Notes: a model not told the origin generated them from the sequence alone. Positions 8,803-17,565 are shown, counted from the first letter of the stretch. The stretch is 64,000 nt of DNA from Pseudomonas jessenii (GCF_002236115.1 NZ_NIWT01000008.1:248001-312000); one strand, 5' to 3'. Numbers and translations: made by a program.

Positions 8803-9342
8803 ATGCACACAGATCCGATCTTCATCATTGCCAGCGCCATCGCCATCGCGGTGTTGCTGGCCAGCGCAGCGACCCACAAGTTGCGCGCGCCGGCCCGCTT
8901 CGCCCGGCAACTGGCGGACTACCAACTGCTGCCCGAGGCGCTGGTGCGCCCGACGGCACGGTTGGTGCCGCTGTTGGAACTGGCCATTGCCTTTGCCCTG
9001 CTGGTGCCGGTCAGCCGTGGTTACGCCGCGTTGAGCGCCGCCAGCCTGTTGGCCCTGTACGCCGCCGCCATCGGCATCAACCTGTGGCGCGGTCGCGCGG
9101 ACATCGACTGCGGTTGCGCCGGTCCCGACCAGGCACAGCCGCTGCGTCCGGTGCTGCTGGCACGTAACAGCGCACTGATAGCGCTGGCGCTGGTGGCCAG
9201 CGTGGCGCCGGTTGCCCGCGACCTCAACCTGTTCGATGGGTTCGTGACCCTGGCTGCCGCCGCGGTTGCGCTGCTCATCTACGCCGCCGCCGATGGGCTG
9301 CTGGCGAACTCCCCTCTTCTGCTCAAATTGATTGGTAGGTAA
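8803..9342 (+). CDS. aauE: MauE-type membrane protein for amine dehydrogenase maturation
   Basis: 179 residues with about four to five membrane segments. A Cys pair, DCGCAGPDQ, sits near the middle as in MauE/DoxX-like thiol proteins. MauE and MauD are needed to form the many disulfides of the light chain. The start at 8803 follows AGAGG and lies 11 bases after the aauB stop; the longer open frame upstream would run through aauB and was not used. Confidence 0.85.
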   Translation: MHTDPIFIIASAIAIAVLLASAATHKLRAPARFARQLADYQLLPEALVRPTARLVPLLELAIAFALLVPVSRGYAALSAASLLALYAAAIGINLWRGRADIDCGCAGPDQAQPLRPVLLARNSALIALALVASVAPVARDLNLFDGFVTLAAAAVALLIYAAADGLLANSPLLLKLIGR

Positions 9343-9347
9343 TCGAA

Positions 9348-9974
9348 ATGGAAGGCTTGATTGTTTCCAACGTTCTGCTCTGGGTGCTGCTGGTGGCCGT
9401 GGCGTTTGTCGTCATGGGCCTGGTGCGGCAGATCGGCGTGCTGCACGGTCGTCTCGCCCCGGCTGGCGCGCTAATGGTCGACAAAGGGGTGGCGGTCAAT
9501 GAACCCGCGCCGCAAGTCACCGCCAGCGACCGTCACGGTCGTCCGGTGAACTTCGGTTACGCCGGCGAGAAATCGCAACTGCTGTTCTTCCTCTCGCCGA
9601 CCTGCCCGATCTGCAAGTCGCTGCTGCCAGCGATCAAATCCATCGCCAAGGAGCAATCGGACCGCCTCGATGTGGTGTTCGTCAGCGATGGCGACATGGA
9701 CGCCCAACAAGCGCTGATCCGCGAACACAAACTTGAAGACGCCACCTACGTGGTCGGTCCGGAAGTGGGCATGACCTACCAGATCGGCAAGCTGCCGTAC
9801 GCCGCGCTGATCGACAAGGCCGGCACCCTGCGCGCCAAGGGCCTGGTCAACTCCCGTGAGCATCTGGACAGCCTGTTCGAAGTCGAGCATTTGAAGCACG
9901 CCACGTTGCAGCAATACCTCAATGCCCAACCGCACACCCACGATCACGACCACAGCCACGGCCATAGCCACTGA
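9348..9974 (+). CDS. aauD: MauD-type thioredoxin-fold protein with His-rich tail
   Basis: 208 residues: one N-terminal membrane anchor (about residues 7-25), then a periplasmic thioredoxin-like domain with the redox motif CPIC at about residue 84. The extreme C-terminus is a run of alternating His with Asp, Ser or Gly (about 13 residues), which could bind metal. MauD assists disulfide formation in the TTQ subunit. It starts 5 bases after the aauE stop. The His tail is not a standard part of the MauD fold and may be a local addition. Confidence 0.85.
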   Translation: MEGLIVSNVLLWVLLVAVAFVVMGLVRQIGVLHGRLAPAGALMVDKGVAVNEPAPQVTASDRHGRPVNFGYAGEKSQLLFFLSPTCPICKSLLPAIKSIAKEQSDRLDVVFVSDGDMDAQQALIREHKLEDATYVVGPEVGMTYQIGKLPYAALIDKAGTLRAKGLVNSREHLDSLFEVEHLKHATLQQYLNAQPHTHDHDHSHGHSH

Positions 9975-9992
9975 TAAGGCAGGGAGACCTTT

Positions 9993-10514
9993 ATGAAACT
10001 GCTGGATCTGTTGTTTGAGCGTTCGTCCCGCCGTGTCGCCGACACCACTTCGCGCCGCAAACTGCTGGCACGCATGGGTTCGCTGATGGTGGCCGGTGCC
10101 GCCCTGCCCCTGTTGCTGCCGCTGGACCGCACCAGCAAGGCCCTGGCCGCGGAGCCGGCGCAGGCCGGCGACCCGGGTGATCCGAACAGCTGCGACTACT
10201 GGCGCTACTGCTCCATCGACGGCTTTCTGTGCAGCTGCTGCGGTGGGTCGGTGACGTCCTGCCCACCGGGCACCGAAGCCTCGCAAGTGACCTGGATCGG
10301 CACCTGCCGCAACCCGGCCGACGGCAAGGACTACATCATTTCGTACAACGACTGCTGCGGTAAGCAAAGCTGCGCCCAGTGCGCCTGTACCCGTAACGAC
10401 AGTGAAGAACCGGCCTACCGCCCGTTCAACAACAACGATGTGAACTGGTGCCTGGCCGCCAAATCGCACATCTACCACTGCACCGTTTCGGTCATCCGCG
10501 GCGTCGCCGTTTAA
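9993..10514 (+). CDS. aauA: Aromatic amine dehydrogenase light chain (TTQ subunit)
   Basis: 173 residues with a long leader containing a Tat-like twin-Arg stretch (SRRKLLARMG). The mature part is very Cys-rich. Two Trp that would form tryptophan tryptophylquinone are W101 (in VTWIGTC) and W152 (in DVNWC). Asp120 (in YNDCC) and Thr164 (in YHCT) sit at spacings 19, 51 and 44 matching W109/D128/W160/T172 of the A. faecalis enzyme. All catalytic residues are present. An RBS GGGAGA precedes the ATG. No mauG is seen in the window, so how TTQ is matured is open. Confidence 0.92.
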   Translation: MKLLDLLFERSSRRVADTTSRRKLLARMGSLMVAGAALPLLLPLDRTSKALAAEPAQAGDPGDPNSCDYWRYCSIDGFLCSCCGGSVTSCPPGTEASQVTWIGTCRNPADGKDYIISYNDCCGKQSCAQCACTRNDSEEPAYRPFNNNDVNWCLAAKSHIYHCTVSVIRGVAV

Positions 10515-10526
10515 AGAACGCGCTTT

Positions 10527-10559
10527 GCGCCGGTTGCTCGCGCAATCGGCGCTTTTTTT
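10527..10559 (+). terminator. Rho-independent terminator after aauA
   Basis: Stem GCGCCG/CGGCGC, with an inner TTGC/GCAA pairing, followed by seven T. It would reduce read-through into the cytochrome gene at 10737. Confidence 0.8.
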
Positions 10560-10599
10560 CTGTGGCTGCTTTTCTTTTTTTTACTGCTTTGTGTGTACC

Positions 10600-10699
10600 T
10601 GTAGGAGCGAGCTTGCTCGCGAAGAACTCAAGGGCGACGCGTTAAACCAGATAGCCCGCGTTATCGTTGACGTCCTTCGCGAGCAAGCTCGCTCCTACA
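10600..10699. repeat. REP pair between aauA and cytochrome gene
   Basis: Inverted GTAGGAGCGAGCTTGCTCGCG arms around a 55-base spacer, splitting aauBEDA from its cytochrome partner. Confidence 0.9.
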
Positions 10700-10736
10700 A
10701 CAGGTGCCAAACCGGTCATCAGCGGAGTTGGATTAC

Positions 10737-11258
10737 ATGCGTAGTTTGATATTGCTCGGTCTCGTCTGCGCCCTGAGCGCCCCGCTCGCTTTCGCCCGGG
10801 CCATTCCCAACCCGGCGCAGAGCCATGCGCCGGGCAACGAAGACGTTCAAACCCCGATTGCCCAGGCCGGCTACAGCGTCGGCGTGAACTACCAGCTGCA
10901 ATGCGCCGGTTGCCACCTGGGCGACGGCACGGGTTCGGCCGCCAACGACACGCCACGGATGAAAGGTTTCGTCGGTAACTTCCTGAAAGTGCCCGGTGGC
11001 CGCGAATTCCTCGTGCGGGTGCCGGGCATGTCGCAGTCAGCGCTGAACAACGCACAACTGGCGGACCTGCTCAACTGGCTGTTGCGCGAAGACGGCATGG
11101 CGGGTAGCAGCATGCCGGCCGATTATCAGCCTTACACCTCCGAAGAAGTCATGGCGTTGCGCGCCAGGACCATGCTCAACCTGCCCGGCACCCGTGGTGA
11201 GTTGATCAAGGCCATGCGTGCCCAAGGCATCGCGATCGATGACGGGATGAATTACTGA
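10737..11258 (+). CDS. Periplasmic monohaem c-type cytochrome, likely amine dehydrogenase partner
   Basis: 173 residues with signal peptide (cleavage near AFARA) and a single haem c motif CAGCH at about residue 57. The start at 10737 has GGAG 9 bases upstream. In the aau locus of A. faecalis a small monohaem cytochrome follows aauA, so an electron-acceptor role for the amine dehydrogenase is likely. The terminator and REP pair in the gap suggest it also has its own promoter. It has one haem only and is therefore not the di-haem MauG. Confidence 0.8.
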   Translation: MRSLILLGLVCALSAPLAFARAIPNPAQSHAPGNEDVQTPIAQAGYSVGVNYQLQCAGCHLGDGTGSAANDTPRMKGFVGNFLKVPGGREFLVRVPGMSQSALNNAQLADLLNWLLREDGMAGSSMPADYQPYTSEEVMALRARTMLNLPGTRGELIKAMRAQGIAIDDGMNY

Positions 11259-11379
11259 GAACAATTTGCCCCGCCCCGCTTCAACATCAACCGCCCGGAC
11301 GATGGACGCGTTGACGGCAAATAAGTAACGTAACCGGTGCTGTTTTCGAACCTGGAAAATCGAAAAGGGAGTTTGCATC

Positions 11380-11598
11380 GTGACCGAAGAGACAAAAACC
11401 AAAGGGCCGGCTTCGTACTTCCCGTCCATTGAAAAGAAGTACGGGCAGCCGATCAGCCATTGGCTGGACCTGCTCAAGTCTGTCAGCGACAAGAAACACA
11501 TGGAGATGGTGGCCTGGCTCAAAACCGAACACGGAATGGGTCATGGTCACGCCAATGCGCTGGTTGCCTATCATCTGGCAGCCACCAAAAGCGCCTAG
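11380..11598 (+). CDS. DUF4287-type small protein
   Basis: 72 residues, GTG start with GGGAG 8 bases upstream. The motif YFPSIEKKYGQPISHW followed by HGMGHGHANALV is typical of DUF4287 proteins. Soluble, function unknown. It follows the cytochrome gene by 121 bases; a link to amine oxidation is not evident. Confidence 0.75.
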   Translation: MTEETKTKGPASYFPSIEKKYGQPISHWLDLLKSVSDKKHMEMVAWLKTEHGMGHGHANALVAYHLAATKSA

Positions 11599-11709
11599 CC
11601 GCGGGTCCATCCTTTGCTGTGCTATCGGTGGTGCCGGGTAAAACCGGCTCCACCGTAAGTCTTCTGTTGCCCTATCCTTTCATCCAACCCATCACGCCGG
11701 ACATCGACC

Positions 11710-12381
11710 ATGTCAGCCCCCGAATCCACCCTCCTCGACAGCTGGCACCACAACGCCCGGGCCTGGATCGACGCCATACGCAGCGGCACCATCGAAAGCC
11801 GCCTCAAGGTCACCGACCAGGCCATCCTGCTGGCGGTGCTGGGTCGCCAGCCCGAGCGTGTGCTCGACCTGGGTTGCGGTGAAGGCTGGTTGTTGCGTGC
11901 GCTGGCAGACCGGGCCATCGATGCGGTCGGCGTGGATGGCGATGCGACGCTGGTGGAGGCGGCGCGGACGGCGGGCACTGCTCGGGTGCATTTGGCGAGC
12001 TATGAACAACTGGCTGAAGCGAAAGTCGACATCGGCCGCGACTACAACCTGATCTGCGCCAACTTCGCCCTGCTGCATCAGGACATCATCCCCCTGCTCG
12101 CCGCCATGAACACCCTGCTCGCCCCGGGTGGCGCGCTGCTGATCCAGACGCTGCACCCGTGGGCGGCTGCGGCGGGCGACTACCAGGATGGCTGGCGGGA
12201 AGAGAACTTCTCTGGCTTCAAGGGGCAGTGGCAGCCCATGCCATGGTATTTCCGCACCCTGTCCAGTTGGCTGAATGCTCTGGACATGGCCGGTTTTGCA
12301 TTGGCCGGCCTGCAGGAGCCACAGCACCCGCAAAGCCCCGTGCCGCAGTCATTGCTGTTGGTGGCCGAACCACGGCGCTGA
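11710..12381 (+). CDS. SAM-dependent class I methyltransferase
   Basis: 223 residues. Motif I VLDLGCGEGW at about residue 51, an acidic residue after motif II (VGVDGD), and NFALLHQ/LLAPGGALLIQT for motifs III-IV. The substrate is unknown; it resembles UbiG/Tam-like small-molecule methyltransferases. It stands alone, followed by a REP array. Confidence 0.8.
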   Translation: MSAPESTLLDSWHHNARAWIDAIRSGTIESRLKVTDQAILLAVLGRQPERVLDLGCGEGWLLRALADRAIDAVGVDGDATLVEAARTAGTARVHLASYEQLAEAKVDIGRDYNLICANFALLHQDIIPLLAAMNTLLAPGGALLIQTLHPWAAAAGDYQDGWREENFSGFKGQWQPMPWYFRTLSSWLNALDMAGFALAGLQEPQHPQSPVPQSLLLVAEPRR

Positions 12382-12426
12382 GTGGCTTTAATATCGCACA
12401 CAGTTCTTGCCCCGCCGAACATCCCT

Positions 12427-13110
12427 GCGGGAGCGAGCTTGCTCGCGAAGAGACCGGCACATTCAACATCGATTTCGCCTGTCATGCCGCCATCGCGAGC
12501 AAGCTCGCTCCCACAGGTTCAGTGGTTGTACGCAACATCTGTGAACCACCCCAATCACTGCGGGAGCGGGCTTGCCCGCGAAGAGGCCGGCACATTCAAC
12601 ATCGATTTCGCCTGACATTCCGCCATCGCGAGCAAGCTCGCTCCCACAGGTTCAGTGGCTGTACGCAACATCTGCGAACCACCCAAATTCCTGTGGGCTT
12701 GCCCGCGAAGAGGCCGGCACATTCAACATCGATTTCGCCTGACATTCCGCCATCGCGAGCAAGCTCGCTCCTACAGGTTCAGTGGCTGTACGCAACATCT
12801 GCGAACCACCCCAATCACTGTGGGAGCGAGCTTGCTCGCGATGAGGCCGGCACATTCAACATCGATTTCGCCTGACATTCCGCCTCTGCGAGCAGGCTCG
12901 CTCCCACAGATTCAGTGGCTGTACGCAAAATCTGCGAACCACCCCAATCACTGTGGGAGCGAGCTTGCTCGCGATGAGGCCGGCACATTCAACATCGATT
13001 TCGCCTGACATTCCGCCTCTGCGAGCAGGCTCGCTCCCACAGGTTCAGTGGCTGTACGCAAAATCTGCGAACCACACAAATCACTGTGGGAGCGAGCTTG
13101 CTCGCGATGA
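12427..13110. repeat. Tandem array of REP pairs, about 133-bp period
   Basis: REP left arms start at 12427, 12560, 12693, 12820, 12953 and 13086, giving a period of 133 except one 127-base step where the third arm lost six bases. Each complete unit is a REP pair plus a conserved linker containing CAGTGGCTGTACGCAA. The array fills the 763-base gap between the methyltransferase and metE ends. Confidence 0.92.
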
Positions 13111-13144
13111 GGCCACAGGTTTCAGTGGTGCACCCAATACAGCG

Positions 13145-15433
13145 TCAGGCCCACTCTTTACGCAGCTGACGCGCAGCGTTGACCATGTGCACCAGCGCCG
13201 CTTCGGTTTCCGGCCAACCGCGGGTCTTCAGGCCGCAGTCCGGGTTGACCCACAGGCGGTCGGCGGGAATACGCTTGGCGGCCTTGCGCAGCAGGTTGGC
13301 CATTTCCGAGGAGTCCGGCACCCTTGGCGAGTGGATGTCATACACGCCCGGGCCGATTTCGTTCGGGTAGGCGAAGGCTTCGAACGCGTCCAGCAGTTCC
13401 ATGTCCGAGCGCGAGGTTTCGATGGTGATCACGTCGGCATCCATGGCGGCGATGGACTCGATCACATCGTTGAACTCGCTGTAGCACATGTGGGTGTGGA
13501 TCTGGGTTTCGTCGCGCACACCGGAGGCGCACAGACGGAACACTTCGGTCGCCCAGTCCAGGTAGTGCTGCCACTGCGCCTGGCGCAACGGCAGGCCTTC
13601 GCGGAATGCGGCTTCGTCGATCTGCACGATCTTGATCCCGGCGGCTTCCAGGTCCACCACTTCATCACGGATCGCCAGGGCCAGTTGACGAGCCTGCACT
13701 TCGCGGGTCACGTCTTCACGCGGGAACGACCACATCAGCATGGTCACGGGACCGGTCAGCATGCCCTTCATCACCTTGTCGGTGAGGCCCTGGGCATAGC
13801 GGATCCACTCCACGGTCATGGCTTTCGGGCGGCTCAGGTCACCGAAGATCACCGCCGGTTTCACGCAACGCGAGCCGTAGCTCTGGACCCAGCCGAAACG
13901 GGTGAACACATAGCCGTCCAGTTGCTCGGCGAAGTATTCGACCATGTCGTTACGCTCGGCTTCACCGTGCACCAGCACGTCCAGGCCCAGGTTTTCCTGC
14001 ACTTGCACGGCGTGACGGATCTCACTGTGCATCGCTTCGGTGTATTCGGCTTCGGTCAGCTTGCCTTGCTTGAACGACTGGTGAGCCAGACGGATCGACG
14101 CGGTTTGCGGGAACGAACCGATGGTGGTGGTCGGGAACAGCGGCAGGTTCAGGCCGGCGCGCTGTTTCTCGATGCGCCGGGCAAACAGCGAATGACGCTG
14201 GCTGTCCTTGACAGTGATGGCGGCCACACGCGCCTGCACGGCCGGTTTGTGGATGCGTGGCGACGCAGCACGGCTTGCCTGCACGGCGCGGCTTTGGGTC
14301 AGCGCTTCAAGCACCTTCGGCGCTTCCGGCTCGTTGACGGCCTGAGCCAGCACCGCGACTTCTTCACACTTCTGCACGGCAAACGCCAGCCAGCTTTTCA
14401 GTTCGGCATCGAGCTTGTCTTCACGCCCCAGATCAACCGGGCTGTGCAGCAGCGAGCAGGATGGCGCGACCCACAGCCGATCACCCAGACGCTCATGAGC
14501 ATGCTGCAAGGTGGCCAACGCGTTTTCCAGGTCGCAGCGCCAGACGTTACGGCCGTTGACCAGGCCCAGCGACAGCACTTTGTAGGCCGGCAGGCGATCG
14601 AGGATGGTCGGGTACTGCTCAGGTGCGCGCACCAGATCGATGTGCAGGCCGTCCACCGGCAGGTTGGCGGCCAGGCCCAGGTTTTCTTCCAGCCCACCGA
14701 AGTACGTGGCGACCAGTTTCTTCAACGGGTCACGCTGAATCAGGTTGTAGGCCCGCTCAAAGGCGTTTTTCCAGTCCTGCGGCAGGTCGAGCACCAGGAT
14801 CGGCTCGTCGATTTGCACCCACTCGACGCCCTGTGCCGCCAGGCGCTGGAAGATCTGGCCGTACAACGGCAACAGACGATCCAGCAGCTCCAGCTTGTCG
14901 AATTCGACACCCTTGGCCTTGCCCAGCCACAGGTAAGTCAGTGGGCCGATGATCACCGGCTTGACGTTGTGCCCCAGTGCGCGGGCTTCCTCGACTTCTT
15001 CGAACAACTGGTCCCAGCCGAGCTGGAACTGCTGATCGGCGCTGAACTCAGGGACAAGGTAGTGATAGTTGGTGTCGAACCACTTGGTCATTTCCTGGGC
15101 ATGCGCGCCGCCGCAGCAGCTGTCGCTCACACCGCGCGCCATGCCGAACAGGGTTTGCAGGCTGGCCTTGCCATCGTGCGGACGGAATCGCTCAGGGATC
15201 ACACCGAACATCAACGAGTGGGTCAGGACCTGGTCGTACCAGGCGAAGTCGCCGACCGGCAGCAGCTCGATACCGGCCTTTTTCTGCAAGTCCCAGTGGG
15301 TCTTGCGCAGGTCGCGGCCCACGGTGCGCAGACCGGCTTCGTCGAGTTCGCCCTTCCAGAACGCCTCTTGAGCCTTTTTCAGTTCGCGGTCGCGACCAAT
15401 GCGCGGAAAACCAAGGGAATGGGCCACAGCCAT
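13145..15433 (-). CDS. metE: Cobalamin-independent methionine synthase MetE
   Basis: 762 residues, full length for MetE. It transfers a methyl group from 5-methyltetrahydropteroyl-triglutamate to homocysteine. The N-terminal (MAVAHSLGFPRIG) and C-terminal catalytic barrels are intact, with Zn-site segments such as MCYSEFND and WVNPDCGLKTRGW. The ATG at 15433 has GGAG 9 bases upstream and is preferred over a TTG/upstream extension. The usual divergent metR is absent; a haem transport operon lies upstream instead. Confidence 0.97.
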   Translation of the reverse strand: MAVAHSLGFPRIGRDRELKKAQEAFWKGELDEAGLRTVGRDLRKTHWDLQKKAGIELLPVGDFAWYDQVLTHSLMFGVIPERFRPHDGKASLQTLFGMARGVSDSCCGGAHAQEMTKWFDTNYHYLVPEFSADQQFQLGWDQLFEEVEEARALGHNVKPVIIGPLTYLWLGKAKGVEFDKLELLDRLLPLYGQIFQRLAAQGVEWVQIDEPILVLDLPQDWKNAFERAYNLIQRDPLKKLVATYFGGLEENLGLAANLPVDGLHIDLVRAPEQYPTILDRLPAYKVLSLGLVNGRNVWRCDLENALATLQHAHERLGDRLWVAPSCSLLHSPVDLGREDKLDAELKSWLAFAVQKCEEVAVLAQAVNEPEAPKVLEALTQSRAVQASRAASPRIHKPAVQARVAAITVKDSQRHSLFARRIEKQRAGLNLPLFPTTTIGSFPQTASIRLAHQSFKQGKLTEAEYTEAMHSEIRHAVQVQENLGLDVLVHGEAERNDMVEYFAEQLDGYVFTRFGWVQSYGSRCVKPAVIFGDLSRPKAMTVEWIRYAQGLTDKVMKGMLTGPVTMLMWSFPREDVTREVQARQLALAIRDEVVDLEAAGIKIVQIDEAAFREGLPLRQAQWQHYLDWATEVFRLCASGVRDETQIHTHMCYSEFNDVIESIAAMDADVITIETSRSDMELLDAFEAFAYPNEIGPGVYDIHSPRVPDSSEMANLLRKAAKRIPADRLWVNPDCGLKTRGWPETEAALVHMVNAARQLRKEWA

Positions 15434-15683
15434 GTCAAATAACTCCAATGCGTTCGATGGGAGCCATTGTCGACAGTGTCAGCGAGTGAGACAAACTCAT
15501 TTTAATCGTGATGATCACAAGTTCTTCTCATAATCAGAAGCACTGCACAACGGGCGCTGGATGGACATCTGGTTCAAGGTGCTCGCCCGTGGCGTGTGCG
15601 TAAGCCGCGCGTCAATGGCATCATCACCCGCTACGAAAGTTTCGATACCCGCCCCCCCTCTGATCGGCTAAGGAATAGTCCCG
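15434..15683. other. metE/hmu intergenic region
   Basis: About 250 bases with promoters presumably for both directions. A short frame at 15561-15671 (36 codons, no convincing ribosome site) has no recognised product. I see no convincing Fur box or MetR box. Confidence 0.5.
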
Positions 15684-15764
15684 ATGCGTATCAAAACACT
15701 GCTGGCCTGTGTCACGGCGCTCTACCCGGACGCCAAAGCGCAGACCGCCGGGATCAGCCCATGA
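15684..15764 (+). pseudogene. 26-codon remnant at the hmuT position
   Basis: ATG at 15684 with AAGGAA about 8 bases upstream opens a frame beginning MRIKTLLACV, like a signal-peptide start. It then passes directly to ALYPDAKAQTAGISP and stops with the TGA overlapping the hmuU ATG. Periplasmic haem-binding HmuT normally occupies this place. The simplest reading is an in-frame internal deletion that kept the signal start and a short C-terminal tail. A bona fide leader peptide is the alternative. Confidence 0.5.
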
Positions 15765-16798
15765 CGGCCATTTTTCGGCCGCGTCCGACGTTGATCTTTT
15801 TGCTGCTGTTGCTGGTGCTGGTGTTCTGGCTGTCCCTGGCCCTCGGACCGGTCAGCCTGCCCCTGGGCGATACCTTGCTGGGCGGGATGCGTCTGCTCGG
15901 GTTGCCACTTGACGGTGGTGACACGCAGCAGGCGGAGTTGATCCTCGGGCAGATTCGCCTGCCGCGCAGCTTGCTCGGCATCGCCGTGGGGTCGGTACTG
16001 GCGTTGTCCGGCGTGGCGATGCAGGGGTTGTTCCGCAATCCCTTGGCCGATCCGGGTCTGGTCGGTGTGTCCGGCGGTGCTGCGCTCGGTGCCGCCCTTG
16101 CCATCGTCGGCGGCAGCCTGCTCGGTGGCTTGCCGCCTGCGATCGAACCCTACTTGCTATCGGTGTGCGCCTTTGCCGGTGGCTTGATCGTCACGGCGGT
16201 GGTGTATCGCTTCGGTCGCCGCAACGGGCAAACCGACGTTGCCACCATGCTCTTGGCGGGTGTGGCGATGACGGCCATGGCCGGTGCCGGGGTCGGGCTG
16301 TTCACCTACCTGGCCGACGATGCCACCTTGCGCACCCTGACGTTCTGGAACCTGGGCAGCCTCAACGGTGCCAGTTACCCGCGCTTGTGGCCGTTGCTGA
16401 TCGTCACCCTGGGCGTGGCGTTGTGGTTGCCCCGCAGGGCGGCGGCGCTCAATGCATTGCTGCTGGGTGAGTCGGAGGCCCGTCACCTGGGTTTTGACAT
16501 CGAGCGGATCAAACTTGAGCTGGTGTTGTGCACGGCGCTCGGCGTCGGCGCGGCAGTCGCGGCGGCCGGGCTGATCGGTTTCATCGGCCTGGTGGTGCCG
16601 CATCTGATGCGCCTGCTGGTCGGCCCGGATCACCGGGTGTTGCTGCCCGCGTCGTTGCTGGCCGGTGCCAGCCTGCTATTGCTGGCCGATCTGGCGGCGC
16701 GTTTGTTGTTGGCGCCAGCCGAATTGCCAATCGGTATCGTGACTGCACTGATCGGCGCTCCGTTCTTTCTTTATGTGCTGGTGCGAGGACGCTCCTGA
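15761..16798 (+). CDS. hmuU: FecCD-type ABC transporter permease, probably haem (HmuU)
   Basis: 345 residues, about ten membrane segments, FecCD/BtuC family. Features include GVAMQGLFRNPLADPGLVG and the ATPase-contact region GFIGLVVPHLMR. The start at 15761 overlaps the upstream remnant's stop. The gene overlaps hmuV by TGATG. Haem is favoured over cobalamin or siderophore because HmuV and a ChaN-like haem lipoprotein follow. No periplasmic binding protein or TonB receptor is encoded next to it. Confidence 0.82.
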   Translation: MTAIFRPRPTLIFLLLLLVLVFWLSLALGPVSLPLGDTLLGGMRLLGLPLDGGDTQQAELILGQIRLPRSLLGIAVGSVLALSGVAMQGLFRNPLADPGLVGVSGGAALGAALAIVGGSLLGGLPPAIEPYLLSVCAFAGGLIVTAVVYRFGRRNGQTDVATMLLAGVAMTAMAGAGVGLFTYLADDATLRTLTFWNLGSLNGASYPRLWPLLIVTLGVALWLPRRAAALNALLLGESEARHLGFDIERIKLELVLCTALGVGAAVAAAGLIGFIGLVVPHLMRLLVGPDHRVLLPASLLAGASLLLLADLAARLLLAPAELPIGIVTALIGAPFFLYVLVRGRS

Positions 16799-17565
16799 TG
16801 CTGCGGGCAAACAACCTGCTGATACGCCGTGGCAAGCGCACGGTGCTGACGAACATCGATATCGAGTTGCGCCCCGGGGAAGTGCTGGGTGTGCTGGGGC
16901 CGAACGGCGCCGGCAAAAGCACCCTGCTCGCCGCTTTGTGTGGTGAGCTGGCGACCAGTGAAGGCAGGGTCAGCCTCGACGAGCGTCCTCTCGCCGACTG
17001 GCCGGGACAGGAACGAGCCAAGCGCCTGGCCGTGCTGCCGCAGAGTTCGAGCCTGAGCTTTGCGTTTTCGGTCAATGAAATCGTCGGCATGGGTCGCTTG
17101 CCTCACGCCAGCGGCCGCGTGCGCGATGCCGAAATCGTCGACGAGGCGCTCAAAGCCGCCGATGCGCTTCATCTTGCCGGACGCAGCTACCTGGCCCTGT
17201 CCGGCGGTGAACGCCAGCGTGTGCATCTGGCGCGGGTGCTCGCTCAGCTCTGGCCTGGTGCCGAAGGGCAAACCCTGCTGCTCGACGAGCCGACGTCGAT
17301 GCTCGATCCGCTGCATCAGCACACCATTTTGCAAGCCGTGCGTGACTTCGCCGAGCGCGGGGTCGCCGTGCTGGTGATTCTGCACGACCTCAATCTGGCC
17401 GCCCGTTACTGCGATCAACTACTGTTGTTGCATCAGGGCCTGCCCCACGCCTACGGTCCACCGGCAGACGTGCTGACCACCGAAGCGATGGCGGCGGTGT
17501 ATGGACTACAAGTGCTGATTCACCAGCACCCGGAACGCGGCCACCCGCTGATCATCGCGCGCTGA
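16798..17565 (+). CDS. hmuV: Haem ABC transporter ATP-binding protein (HmuV)
   Basis: 255 residues. Walker A GPNGAGKST at about residue 36, signature LALSGGERQRVHLARVLAQ, Walker B LLLDEPTSMLD, H-loop ILHDLN. It powers HmuU in inner-membrane haem uptake. Translational overlap with hmuU indicates co-expression. Confidence 0.87.
   Translation: MLRANNLLIRRGKRTVLTNIDIELRPGEVLGVLGPNGAGKSTLLAALCGELATSEGRVSLDERPLADWPGQERAKRLAVLPQSSSLSFAFSVNEIVGMGRLPHASGRVRDAEIVDEALKAADALHLAGRSYLALSGGERQRVHLARVLAQLWPGAEGQTLLLDEPTSMLDPLHQHTILQAVRDFAERGVAVLVILHDLNLAARYCDQLLLLHQGLPHAYGPPADVLTTEAMAAVYGLQVLIHQHPERGHPLIIAR

Noticed and set aside
7643..10514. Methylamine dehydrogenase (mau) operon
   Set aside because: Gene order B-E-D-A plus a monohaem cytochrome and light-chain sequence fit aromatic amine dehydrogenase better; no amicyanin or mauG gene is present. 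Substrate still needs assay.
12953..15442. 829-codon frame on the plus strand
   Set aside because: Antisense to metE, which is full length with all family motifs; His/Val/Gln-rich composition is typical of antisense frames in high-GC DNA.
15434..15600. Fur box or MetR box between metE and hmu genes
   Set aside because: AT-rich patches are present, but no segment matches either consensus well enough.
15561..15671. 36-codon frame upstream of the hmuT remnant
   Set aside because: No good ribosome site and no recognisable product.
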